DNA of 64,000 nucleotides. Source: Ulva prolifera (lineage: Eukaryota > Chlorophyta > Ulvophyceae > Ulvales > Ulvaceae). The DNA lies in the NCBI GenBank assembly GCA_023078555.1, contig CM041197.1, forward strand, positions 3,320,501 through 3,384,500, written 5' to 3'. A program made the translations under genes and the position numbers. Shown one piece after another: positions 34,401-44,195 of the stretch. How positions within the stretch are numbered: the first letter of the stretch is position 1; the number at the start of each line of letters is the position of its first letter. Under the pieces are notes generated by a model, which was given only the letters and a program-made list of their open reading frames with translations, was not told the DNA's origin and made no database searches.

Positions 34401-37400
34401 TTGCACACAAGCAGCCACCCACACCTGGTACAGAAATTGCTGTGCCTGGTGCCGGTGCGGCCAGGGAGTTATGGCTTGGGTGTGTTATGATGTGATCAAG
34501 ACCCTGTTCTTGAACTGCCTGCTGCTTCTGCGGTGCTACCTGCCTCGCCAACTGTGTCCTTGTGACACAAGCAGCCACCCACACCCGCCCGCCATCATCC
34601 CTTCAACACCTGCCACACTCACTGAGTGAAGGTGTGCCACATGGCCGTGAGGAGTGGAGTAAAGTACATGTGAAAGGAGCGGTGCTATCACGTCCGCTGC
34701 GAATCACCAGCGTACACGCCACAGATGTCTTTCTTTGCTGCAGGGCGCTGACTTCCTTCGTGACGATGACACAGTGGCCGTGTGTGTGAACGCGCTGTGC
34801 CGGGCGTTCATGCCCCCAGGTGCCAGCACTAACGACCCAGCGAGTGAATCCAAGGTATGTTGCCGCTGAAATGGGCCATCGTGACCGCTTTGTAGATCTC
34901 AATCGGGACTTGAGCTGCCTGAGGTAGCTCCGCCCAGCTATTGTGCAGATGCATCACTTTTGTACCCAGTTTGTCGAACTGTGAAAGTCTGGAGAACTGC
35001 ATATGACCGCTAAACCACTGGAGTTTCTCAAGCTGGGTCCTCTACACATATGCAGCCAATGTGGCAACATGTAGATTTGTGTTTGGCCTCTCTGGCACTG
35101 CTGTGCGGCACCGTGTGGCGCAGCATGTTGCCGTTTGACGATTCGCAGGCACAGCTGCATGCTGCAGCACGCCTTCCACCCGATCCGCGACTGGTCTTGC
35201 CACTGATATGCTGCGCGGTCGGTCCTCGAAGCCGGGGAACTGCCCAGATATCTGCCTATCCGTCCATCAAATGAGCACCGGCCGCATCTCTGTTGATCTA
35301 GCAACGTCCACGCATCCAACGAGCTGTCCGCATTCAGGCACAGGATGTCAAGGCCCCATTCCCAATGGGCCCTACCGCCATGGCCTTGGCAGCAAGCGGC
35401 GCGCAGGGCCCAGAACCGCCGGAGCCCCCGACGCAAGCTCAGCGAGAGCAGGCCTTCGAGGTGGGTGCCCCTGCACACTCATGCATGTCGAAGTCTCCTG
35501 CTCACCAAGAGTATCATGCACACCTGTCACACGCGCTCGAAAACACCCCTGCATTGGTAAGTACCCCTGCATAGCTGCACCTTCTCCCCACCTGGGATGG
35601 CAGTCCACACAACTCTCAGGTCAGGCCTCGAGCAGGTTGCAGCCGCATTCGCCTGTGTCCTCAGCCCACACCGGTCGCCTGTGCCATGGTTCTATGGAGC
35701 AAGCAATGCCTTCCGTGCTAGGCCGCGCCGGGCTGGCGACACATGCTTCTCTCTGCAGTCTTGGAAACCAGTTGATGTATTCACGATGCGGACAGCCATC
35801 CATGTGTATGCATGAGACAGTGATTCAAGACGGAGATGTCCTCAAGCTTCACACACGCATACACGAACAAAATGGCAGAAAGGCCTCCAAGCCGCCACTC
35901 CGCCGGAGGGCGCATGCACGATTTCATGGCCGCAGGTTGAGGATCCCCAAATATCCCAAGACACACATGCATGCAGGTCATGCGGGCCGCGCCGGCACGC
36001 ACCATCCCGCGCATCCTTACCTCCATCCACCCCCGGCCCCTCTCCACCGCCCGCCTTGAGCGCGCGACGCAGGTCAGCGACGCTGCGGCTCTGCGCCACC
36101 TCCTCATGCTGCTGCCGCCCACCTTCCATCCTGCCGTCCTCCACGCACGTTACCCCACCATCCAGAATGACCGTGCCCTGTTTGTCCCGGACGTTTCGCC
36201 CTTCTCTTACAGCAGAACACCGGCGCCTGAGCAAGCGTCCCTCACTCTCCACGCGTTGGCTGCAGCTGCGGTGTTTGCCGCTGGCTCCCCTGCGGCGGCC
36301 TGGAGCACCGCCAAGGAGGTGCCGAAGCCCAAGAAGGACCCCCTGCGGCAGCTTTCGCATGCGCCGGTCCCGCTCGCACTCCTCCGCGGCGAGCTGAAGC
36401 GCGCCCGCAGCACGGAGGATGCCGGTGGGGCGGACGACGACTCTGCAGCGGAGGCTGCGGCCGCCGCCGCTGCGGCCCTGGCGCTGCCGGACGTGACGGA
36501 GGAGATCGTCCCAGCCGCGGCGATGGCCCCGGCGGCGGCGCTGACGCGCCTGAGCCTGCACCTCGGGAACGACGCGGAGCGCAGCTGCACCGGGCTGCGC
36601 GCGCTGGGCACGCTGTGCGAGCTGAAGCTGTTCGTCAGTAGCGTTTGGGACCTCGACGTGAAGGGCTTCGCGGCGGCGATGTGCGCGCTGCCGGCGCTCG
36701 GCCGTCTGCACATCAAGGCTGAGTCCCCGGAGCACATCGACTACACGATCGACACCGACGTGCGGGACCTGCTCGGCGTGGTGACCGCGCTGCCGCGCCT
36801 CCACGCGCTTGGCCTCGAGAGCGTGTTCTACACCAACCACATGTTCAAGCGCCGGCGCGACCCCCTCGGGCCGAACCTGATCGACCAGCTGTCGCGGCTG
36901 ACCGGCCTGACGTACCTGAGCCTGCGGGACAACCTCGTGCGGCGGAAGGACGCCGGGGTGAAGCTCGGGAAGGGGCTGCGGCGGCTGAAGAAGCTGAAGC
37001 AGCTGTGCATCGCCAACATACAGGAAGGAGTGGAATACGTGCTCCAGATCTACGTGAACGGCGGCTTCCCGGCGCTGCAGGCGCTGGACACGGGCAACTG
37101 CCACCTGAACCGTTTTGCCCGCTCCGCTCCGGCGTTTGAGTCGTCACCGGTGGGGGCCAGGCTGACGGCTCTCGGGCTCAGCTGCGGCTCCAGCGGCCCG
37201 AGCGACAGCACCAACGGTCTCTTTGCAGGCGAGAGGTTTACCGTGCTGCCGAAGGGGTTCCCGGCGCTGCAGGTGCTCGACCTGCGGCGGAACTGGATGC
37301 ATGACCAGGGCCTGGACGGCGTCGCCGCGGTGCTGCCGCAGCTCACGGCGATGCACAGCCTGGATGTGGGGCACAACGGCGTGACGCATGAGAGCCTGTT

Positions 37401-37890
37401 TGCACTGCTTGCGGCGGCGGTGAAGCTGGGCAAGGGGAAGAGCCGGGGGCTGCGGCGGCTCGGGATCGCCGGGGCGGCCGTCGGGCCGGAGCATGCGGCA
37501 GCGCTGGCGGGCCTGCTCACTCCGCTGACGTTACTGGAAGAGGTGGATGTGTCCGGCTTGGGGCTGGGAGGCGCTGGCGTGAGGGGGGTTGTGGAGGCAC
37601 TGCCGCGGCTGTACGGGCTCAACGTGTCGGACAATGGGCAGGCGGCCGAAGACATCGAGGCGGTGGTGCCGCTGCTCGCTGGCCTGAAGGGCCTGCGGCG
37701 GCTGGCCATGCATGAAAAGGAGGGGGGTGACACAGCGGCAGTGCGGGCGGCGTTGGAGGGTGCTGCGCCGTGGCTTGAGGCGATCACGCTGGGGACTACG
37801 CAGCACACAGATGAGATGCAGCATGATGGAGAGGTTGTGGTGTGGGGTGACCCGTGGGAGCCCATTTCGGAAGAGCTCCTGTTTGACTGA
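31469..37890 (+). CDS. BTB/Skp1-fold plus leucine-rich-repeat protein, paralogue 2
   Basis: Exons: 31469-31786, 34744-34854, 35338-35460 and 35977-37890, all phase 0, giving about 821 residues. It starts MGRKAKKAAPKKGSK, a basic tail that could act in nuclear import. The Skp1/BTB-like part (LSFAETILTFRHESISVQVS; EEIPISLSIETVQAWVEVLQ) ends across the first junction as LLGALE-GADFLRDDDTVAVCVNALC. The linker exon is AQDVKAP to QREQAFE. The last exon starts VMRAAPARTIPR and carries an Ala-rich segment, then LRRs such as FPALQVLDLRRNWMHDQGLD and LLEEVDVSGLGLGGAGVRGV. It ends PISEELLFD. Exon limits are supported by exact conservation in paralogue 3. Intron 1 (2957 bp) holds a 1.87-kb hAT-like element. 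The ATG at 31469 was chosen because it is shared with paralogue 3 at 46777. Confidence 0.86.
32038..33909. mobile_element. non-autonomous hAT-like element with long inverted ends
   Basis: The ends read AGGGGGGT...ACCCCCCT and continue as about 200-bp imperfect inverted repeats. Each arm contains the palindrome GCCCAGGGCCCTGGGC and many GGGCGAAA/TTTCGCCC blocks. An 8-bp target duplication flanks it: GCCAGCCA at 32030-32037 and GCCCGCCA at 33910-33917. The corresponding uninterrupted site in paralogue 3 intron 1 reads GCCAACCA (about 47337-47346). An 8-bp duplication is typical of the hAT superfamily. No transposase-like frame is seen inside. Confidence 0.8.
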
Positions 37891-39090
37891 GTTCTGTGGC
37901 CTGTGTCTGACTCATTAATGATCTACGACAAAAAACTTTTTTTTGTCTGAGGATTCTGCTGTTGTTGTGCTGTGCTCTGAGTTACGGTAAACACGTTGTA
38001 CTGTGCTTCCACCGCTGCTAGACCGGTTCCATGTGTACCATATGCCGAAGCTTGTCTGCATTGTCCGAGGGTTTGAGTTGGAGGCGGCATGGACGGTGAC
38101 CGAAGAATTGCTTCGTGATTTCAACTGAGTGGAATGTGATGATCACCTGGACGTGAGGCACGCTCTGTTGTAGTATCAGTGCTGGCATTTTTGCAACAGC
38201 GCACACAGTTGTTGAAGTAGAATTCATCTTTGTGGGCACATGAAATGATTCATCAAGTATCCGAATTTCTGATTCAGAACACATAATGTATATGTGTATC
38301 TTTGATGATCCCAGATCGCTTCAGGCCTTGGGAATCACGCGTGGCCATGTAATCAAGGGCTAGTGTGACTCTCTCAAGCCCCTGGTCTCACTCTCTCTTG
38401 CCCCTCTACCACATTGCTGTGCCACGATGTTGGCGGCTTGCCAACGTGTAATGTAAACCTATCACACGCCAGATTAAGTGACGATGCGTCCCTGTTCGGA
38501 CAGGCCGACCGGCTTTGGGAGCACCATCATGGACAAGCCTATTGTTTCCCCACGGCCTTCCTGAGGAGACCCGCTGGGAGTCCTCAGGAAGGCCGTGGGG
38601 AAAGCCTGGGACTTTGCAGCGTCCAGCAGGTGGCAAGTCTACGCACACAACTCAGAGCTTTCACGTCTCCTGAACAATCAACTTTTGGAAAGTATATATG
38701 ACCTGACTTGCATTGAGTCTGCGGACTCGAATTTCCAGAGCAGCGGATCTCAGATGCAGTCTCTGCTGGCCGTGTCCAAGACGCCAGATGTCCGGATCCT
38801 GTCCGGATCCTATTTTCGGCCGGATCCTATTTTCTCGGATCTGGATGCTGAATATGGTGTGTCGGTACGATGTATCTATGCGGTGGTCGCCGGCGGCCAC
38901 GTGATGGAGTGCTCTACCCTGCTTCTTTTGGTTTGTGTAGCGCTTCTCTCTGCGGCGCGTGTGTGGCATGGTAGCGGCTCTGTTTGCGACCATGCATACG
39001 ATGAAGTTGTGAGGCGAGCTCGCGTGTGGTCACGGTGAGATGTGAATTTGTGTATATACTGAAACTTGCTGTTGAGCGCATGGCTAGGTT
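37891..39090. other. 3' flank of paralogue 2, no gene seen
   Basis: It matches the flank of paralogue 3 (51.63-52.5 kb). From about 38880 it matches the flank of paralogue 1 (30.36-30.55 kb). A TGTAA occurs near 38450. It contains the hairpin described separately. Confidence 0.6.
38545..38603. other. hairpin, 23-bp perfect stem, 13-nt loop
   Basis: 38545-38567 (TTTCCCCACGGCCTTCCTGA and on) is exactly the inverse complement of 38581-38603. The paralogous flank near 52232-52275 shares the outer sequence TTTCCCCACG and the inner TTCCTGAGGAGACCCGCT but lacks the second arm. The hairpin therefore arose in this copy after duplication. Confidence 0.85.
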
Positions 39091-39398
39091 CGTCTACACA
39101 GGTCGTCGCTCATATGCCACTCATACTTACAAGCGTCCACGCTCGTGCACGGTCGCTTACGCAGGCTCTTATTTACCCCCCCATTTTCCGCATATATATG
39201 AGCGGAAGATTTTCGATTTGAGCGAGTTTGTTTTTCACGAGATGTTCTTTTGAATTTTCGGTGTGAGTTTGAATAGCACCATGTGCATTTGTGTAAGGCA
39301 GTACCCCTAGTTGTGGGGGGTATGCACCGTAATGTACGTGCAGCTTGGTGGCCAGCAGTCCACCCAGAGCGGGCGGTATGCCATGCCCAACAGCAAAG
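39091..39398. repeat. 308-bp insertion sharing its sequence with the left end of the 39510 insertion
   Basis: It begins CGTCTACACAGGTCGTCGCT and ends CCCAACAGCAAAG. The flanking sequence GGCTAGG/TTGAGTGGTGCTG is continuous in the paralogue 1 flank (about 30565-30590), so this piece is an insertion here. TT on both sides may be a 2-bp duplication. It is nearly identical to 39510-39829, apart from a short ACTGCAGGCTG-type insert there. Confidence 0.7.
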
Positions 39399-40139
39399 TT
39401 TGAGTGGTGCTGTATCAAAAGATTGTTGCTGTGCAAGGCTATGCATGCTTGTCTCCTTGGTCGCGCAATGGGGGCTGGATTGGCAGTACAGTGCAGCACA
39501 TCAGACTGGCGTCTACACAGGTCGTCGCTCATATGCCACTCATAATCACAAGCGTCCACGCTCCTGCACGGTCGCTTACGCAGGCTCTTATTTACCCCCC
39601 CATTTTCCGCATATATATGAGCGGAAGATTTTCGATTTGAGTGAGTTTGTTTTTCACGAGATGTTCTTTTGAATTTTCGGTGTGAGTTTGAATAGCACCA
39701 TGTGCATTTGTGTAAGGCAGTACCCCTAGTTGTGGGGGGTATGCACCGTCATGTACGTGACTGCAGGCTGCAGCTTGGTGGCCAGCAGTCCACCCAGAGC
39801 GGGCGGTATGCCATGCCCAACAGCAAAGCCACTCGTGGCCTTGCTGCAGGCGCATGGCACACCGCCCGTCTGCGTGGCCCTGCTCACTGCACCAACGCAC
39901 ACGAGGCTGTGTCTGTACCGTACATGCCTTGTCCCTGGAGTCTAATACACACTCGTGCTGCATGTGGCAGCCACATGGCTTGTGTCATGGTATATGATGG
40001 CTTCATGCGTGATCGCAATGGTCACACTCATCAGAGCTGCATCACAGATCCAGAAGGAAACTGGCCCTTGGATAAGTTGTGGGACCTGCACATCTCAAGT
40101 GCTTTATGTGGGAAGAGATCCTGGAACATGCATGCATGC

Positions 40140-40545
40140 GCCTAGTGCAGCCTAAGCGGCATCCGCCTGGGTGGTCACCTGTGCAGCATGCATGCGTGCT
40201 AGCGGTTACAGCCCAAGCGGCATCCGCCTGGGTGGTCACCTGTGCAGCATGCATGCGTGCTAGCGGTTGCAGCCCAAGCGGCATCCGCCTGGGCGGGCAC
40301 CTGTGCTGCATGCATGCGTGCTAGCGGCTACAGCCCAAGCGGCATCCGCCTGGGTGGTCACCTATGCTGCATGCATGCGTGCTAGCGGTACAGCCTAAGC
40401 GGCATCCGCCTGGGTGGTCACCTGTGCAGCATGCATGCGTGCTAGCGGTTGCAGCCCAAGCAGCATCCGCCTGGGTGGTCACCTATTCTGCATGCATGCG
40501 TGCTAGCGGTTGCAGCCCAAGCGGCATCCGCCTGGCGGTCAGCTT
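40140..40545. repeat. 61-bp tandem repeat, about 6.7 units
   Basis: The unit contains GCGGCATCCGCCTGGGTGG, then CACCTGTGCAGCATGCATGC and GTGCTAGCGGTT. Units differ at a few bases and one is 60 bp. Each carries the palindrome GCATGCATGC. Open frames through it are a by-product of the period. Confidence 0.93.
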
Positions 40546-41344
40546 TCACAGAAATGGGCACTTTCAAATTTCGAAAACACTGCACGTCACTGAAACCGCT
40601 AAGCAGAATTCAATACGGATAACCCAGTTCACGTCCTTGATAACCAAATGTGCATGCTGTGTGAGCAGTTCCGGAGTGGAGCTGGTGATCGCACTATTCA
40701 GCTTTTTTGCTGTGGTGGTCGTGTGGCTGACTCTGCAGCCCCCACCCCCCATGACAGGGGAACACTGTGGCTGCACCTCTAGGTTCACTGCAACAGTTAT
40801 GGCCTTGATTCTTTGGGGACATGTAGCTGACACACCAAGACATCACCTGACTCGAGCTCGCCGGTACACGTCTCCGTACCTGCACGCCTCGCCGCCCCCG
40901 CCAGGCCAGCACGGCGTAAAGTCTATAAATATAGTTTGCAGATAGCTGTTGCAGTCGGAATTGAGTGCGGTGTGCCACAGGTTGCTCGAGTGCCTGTATC
41001 ACTAGGCCGGTCACTCGGCTGTGCAAGAGCCTGTACTCCACCATTTACAGAGTGCGGGCATTCTGTCGGCCACCGGAGACACCCTCTATTTCACTATGCC
41101 GTTCGTCTCGTCTTTCATTTACTTGATTTGCTCGCCTGCTAGGGCATCGTAGCCCATGCATTGCCACAAAACTGCTCCCTATGCGCTGTGCATGGCTCGG
41201 TCAGGCCTCTCTCTCATGTTTTGATATGTTTATATGGCATTGTGCATGAAGTGCCGGTTTGTGCATGTGCACATTCATCTCCACAGGCTCACTATTGATG
41301 ATTGCCTCCAGACTGGTGAGCGGTTGACGCTTTGGCATGCATGG

Positions 41345-44195
41345 AGCAGTTATGTTTCGCGTCGAAAGGGGCCCAGCAGCCTGCCAGCAGCCCCCAATCG
41401 CACCCAGACCACCAGGCTGCCAGCCTGCCAACTCCGGTGGCCAAACTCCAGCCTGAAACTCGCATGTGCCATCATGCACCACACAGCCTCAAACTTGACA
41501 CAAGTACCACTCTATATCTGCAGATCATGTCTACTCATTTTCAGCTGCATCGAACACCTCTGCGTGACCTCGGCTCTGGTAGCTGTCGGCCCAGCGTGAT
41601 TGTGTCCGTGCCACCGTTCTCTCGCAAATTCTGTGCCTGTGATGCCACAGTATGGCTTCATTTGACTAGCTGCTGTACCATACGAATTATATCATAGCAA
41701 CGTGCTGTGTCTGACGTACAGCACCTGTATCCTCGTGTCGAATACGGCTTCTTCAGAGCGCAAGTAACGCGCAAGAAACCGTACCGTCGCATTGCCGGCT
41801 ACATGAAAGCTTCCAACAGGTGCCTTACAGCGGTGCTCATGGATGCCATGTTAATGCCGCGCTGCGTGCGCACACAGGTCCTACAAAAACGTGCATGTCG
41901 TGTGGGTGAAGGATCGCAGCCCGTCTTTGAACACACATGCGAAGGAGGCTGCAGCCGATGTCTGTCCGAAACTATAGCTGTAAGCGTGGATCAGGAACAC
42001 GGGATATCTTGTTGCCAAACGGAACACCACCACAGTTGCCGTACAGGCGGTGTGTGCCTTACAGCCCAACTGCTGCAGCAGCATTGGTCCCCACGCTTGA
42101 TTGCACTTGTTTCAATGGATTCATCGCTGCCTCGTTGCGGGAATTAATGTACTGATCGCGAAAGACCGTGCCAGCACGCTGTCTCAACATAACTGCTCCA
42201 CATCAAGGGCTGCAGATCTGCAGAAACATTGCAAACATGGCTGCCTATCCACCTCGCTGCATACAGCTGCACCTCGCTACACATAGCTCGACAGAATCCA
42301 CAAAACAAGAGGTCCAATTCGATCATCGCTCAGACATCGTTGCAGAGCAAGAACATGCCTCTGCAACAAACTGGCAGTCATCAGCAGAGCAAGTGCAACA
42401 CGCCCACCATTGATACTTGAGCGGGGTCTTAATGTACATGCATAGGTACCGGAGTATGTAACCTCTGCAATGGAATGAGTACATGTCAACATGGGTGTGC
42501 TGTGCGAGAGTCTGGTGCGCACAGCACAAGCACGGCCCATCAACATGCACGCAATGTGCAGCAGCTGCAGCTGAATATTGGCAGCCATACTCCTTGATAC
42601 AGGTGCATCTACATATTCAAATGTCAGAGATGTGTGATCTCCAGTTCCAGAGCAGTGAGCTGGGGTGTGCTGTGCGAGTGCCGTAAATTTGCCGTATTGT
42701 GTGCCAGCACAAGCGCAGACCATCTCCATGCACGCAATGTACAGCAGCTGCAGCTGAATATTGGCAGCCATACTCCTTGAGACAGGTACATCAACATATT
42801 CAAATTTTAGAGCTGTGCGACCTCCAGTTCCACAGTGGTGAGCTGGGGTGTGCTGTGCGAGTGCCGTAAATTTGCCGTATTGTGTGCCAGCACAAGCGCA
42901 GACCATCTCCATGCACGCAATGTGCAGCAGCTGTAACTGAATATTGGCATCCATAGTCCTTGAGATAGGTGCATCCACATATTCAGATTTCAGAGCTGTG
43001 TGATCTCCAGTTCTAGAACGGTGACCTTGGGTGTGCTGTATGAGTGCCGCAGATGTGCCGATCTGTGTGCCGGCACAGGCATATACCAACGTACTGCACT
43101 CAATGTGCAGCTGAAGCTGCTGGTTAGTCGTCACAGTCCTTGTCATGTGCAGAAAAGCTTGGGCCTCTATTGATGGAAGCAAGAATGGACAGGCGGTACA
43201 TGATTCTGGGCTCTCTAGAGCTGAACTGCATTGCTCAGCACCAGTGCCTCCTGATCCGGCTGAAGGACAGCAGCTGCAATCTTTGTCCATTCGAAATTAT
43301 ACAACAGCTGCTCCTGTAGCTTTGTAGACGGTGCATGTCAGCTGGTGTGTGCAAGCGGGTTGCTGAGTTCTGCTGAGTTCTTCTTGAAACAGTCGTCGCA
43401 GCACATCCATTGCATCAAGCCAAAGAAGTCTACGCAAATGTAAGTATATTCTGTAAACTGATATACAAACTGCAGCCCGCAATGATAGGCTGGACACCGA
43501 TCAGGCAGAAACAGTTCTGGATGGACCTCCACCACTGGAGGATATCATGAATTTCTATTGCATGATAGGATAAGCTAGAGATTTTCTCACCGAATGCAGA
43601 TCGGAGGCAACTGCATTCCTTTTGCTCTGCACTCAGCTGGAACTGCATACTCCACACATGAACGATGGAATCTACGTGCCGAAGTACAGATGCAGCGATG
43701 CCACTTGCAGGACCAGATTAGCCATATACAGGAAGTTTTGTACATACTGGTGTCCTTGGGACGTTCAGTGAGCGGCAGCGGTGCAGCAACGGTGTTGCCT
43801 GGCGATCACCACACCATCGACCATTTACGTCGCGTACAAAAAGCATCAGGTGTAGCAGCGAATCAAACTAATCTATGCTGTGTCATCACCAGCACAAGCT
43901 TGTGGAGAGACAGGTTGCACGGGCACCCCCACGCTGGCGAGCGGGGCCTACAGCTACCAGTGGCGAGATCACTCATAGACGCTCGATGCGGCTGAAACTA
44001 TGCAGTAACAATATTGAGACATAGAGTGGTACTTGTGTCAAGTTTGAGGCTGTGTGGTGCATGATGGCACACGCGAGTTTTAGGCCTGAGTTTGGCCACC
44101 GGACTTGGCAGGCTGGCAGCGTGGTGGTCTGGGTGCGATAGGGGGCTGCGGGCATGCTGCTGGGCCCCGGTTAACGCGAAACATAACTGGCATGG
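41345..44195. repeat. inverted repeat pair, arms 41345-41620 and 43900-44195
   Basis: The left arm, from CAGTTATGTTTCGCGT through CACAGCCTCAAACTTGACAC to CTCTGGTAGCTGT, matches the inverse complement of the right arm. The match is about 90 per cent over the outer 190 bp and weaker beyond. About 2.3 kb lies between the arms, including the 337-residue frame. This could be a nested fold-back element or an inverted duplication. No target duplication is evident. Confidence 0.75.
42277..43290 (-). CDS. 337-residue open frame with about 60-residue tandem repeats, function unknown
   Basis: The frame contains about 3.5 copies of a roughly 60-residue unit: QLQLLHIACMEMVCACAGTQ, then YGKFTALAQHTPAH, then EYVDAPVSRSMAANI. 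The repeats keep frame and most changes are conservative. I do not recognise the unit. It may be a real repeat protein or a frame held open by a DNA repeat of about 180 bp. It lies within the 39510-45968 insertion, between the arms of the inverted repeat pair. No splice chain or start context decides the matter. Confidence 0.35.
   Translation of the reverse strand: MDKDCSCCPSAGSGGTGAEQCSSALESPESCTACPFLLPSIEAQAFLHMTRTVTTNQQLQLHIECSTLVYACAGTQIGTSAALIQHTQGHRSRTGDHTALKSEYVDAPISRTMDANIQLQLLHIACMEMVCACAGTQYGKFTALAQHTPAHHCGTGGRTALKFEYVDVPVSRSMAANIQLQLLYIACMEMVCACAGTQYGKFTALAQHTPAHCSGTGDHTSLTFEYVDAPVSRSMAANIQLQLLHIACMLMGRACAVRTRLSHSTPMLTCTHSIAEVTYSGTYACTLRPRSSINGGRVALALLMTASLLQRHVLALQRCLSDDRIGPLVLWILSSYV

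Larger units (their letters stand above)
30682..38870 (+). repeat. segmental duplication, left block (partner 45969-52510)
   Basis: The upstream flank, the whole BTB-LRR gene with its introns, and the downstream flank match the block from 45969 to about 52510. The clearest non-coding match is downstream (GACCGGTTCCATGTGTACCA at about 38020 and 51750). Length differences come mainly from the hAT-like insertion here and a small hairpin insertion in the other block. Limits are by eye. Confidence 0.85.
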
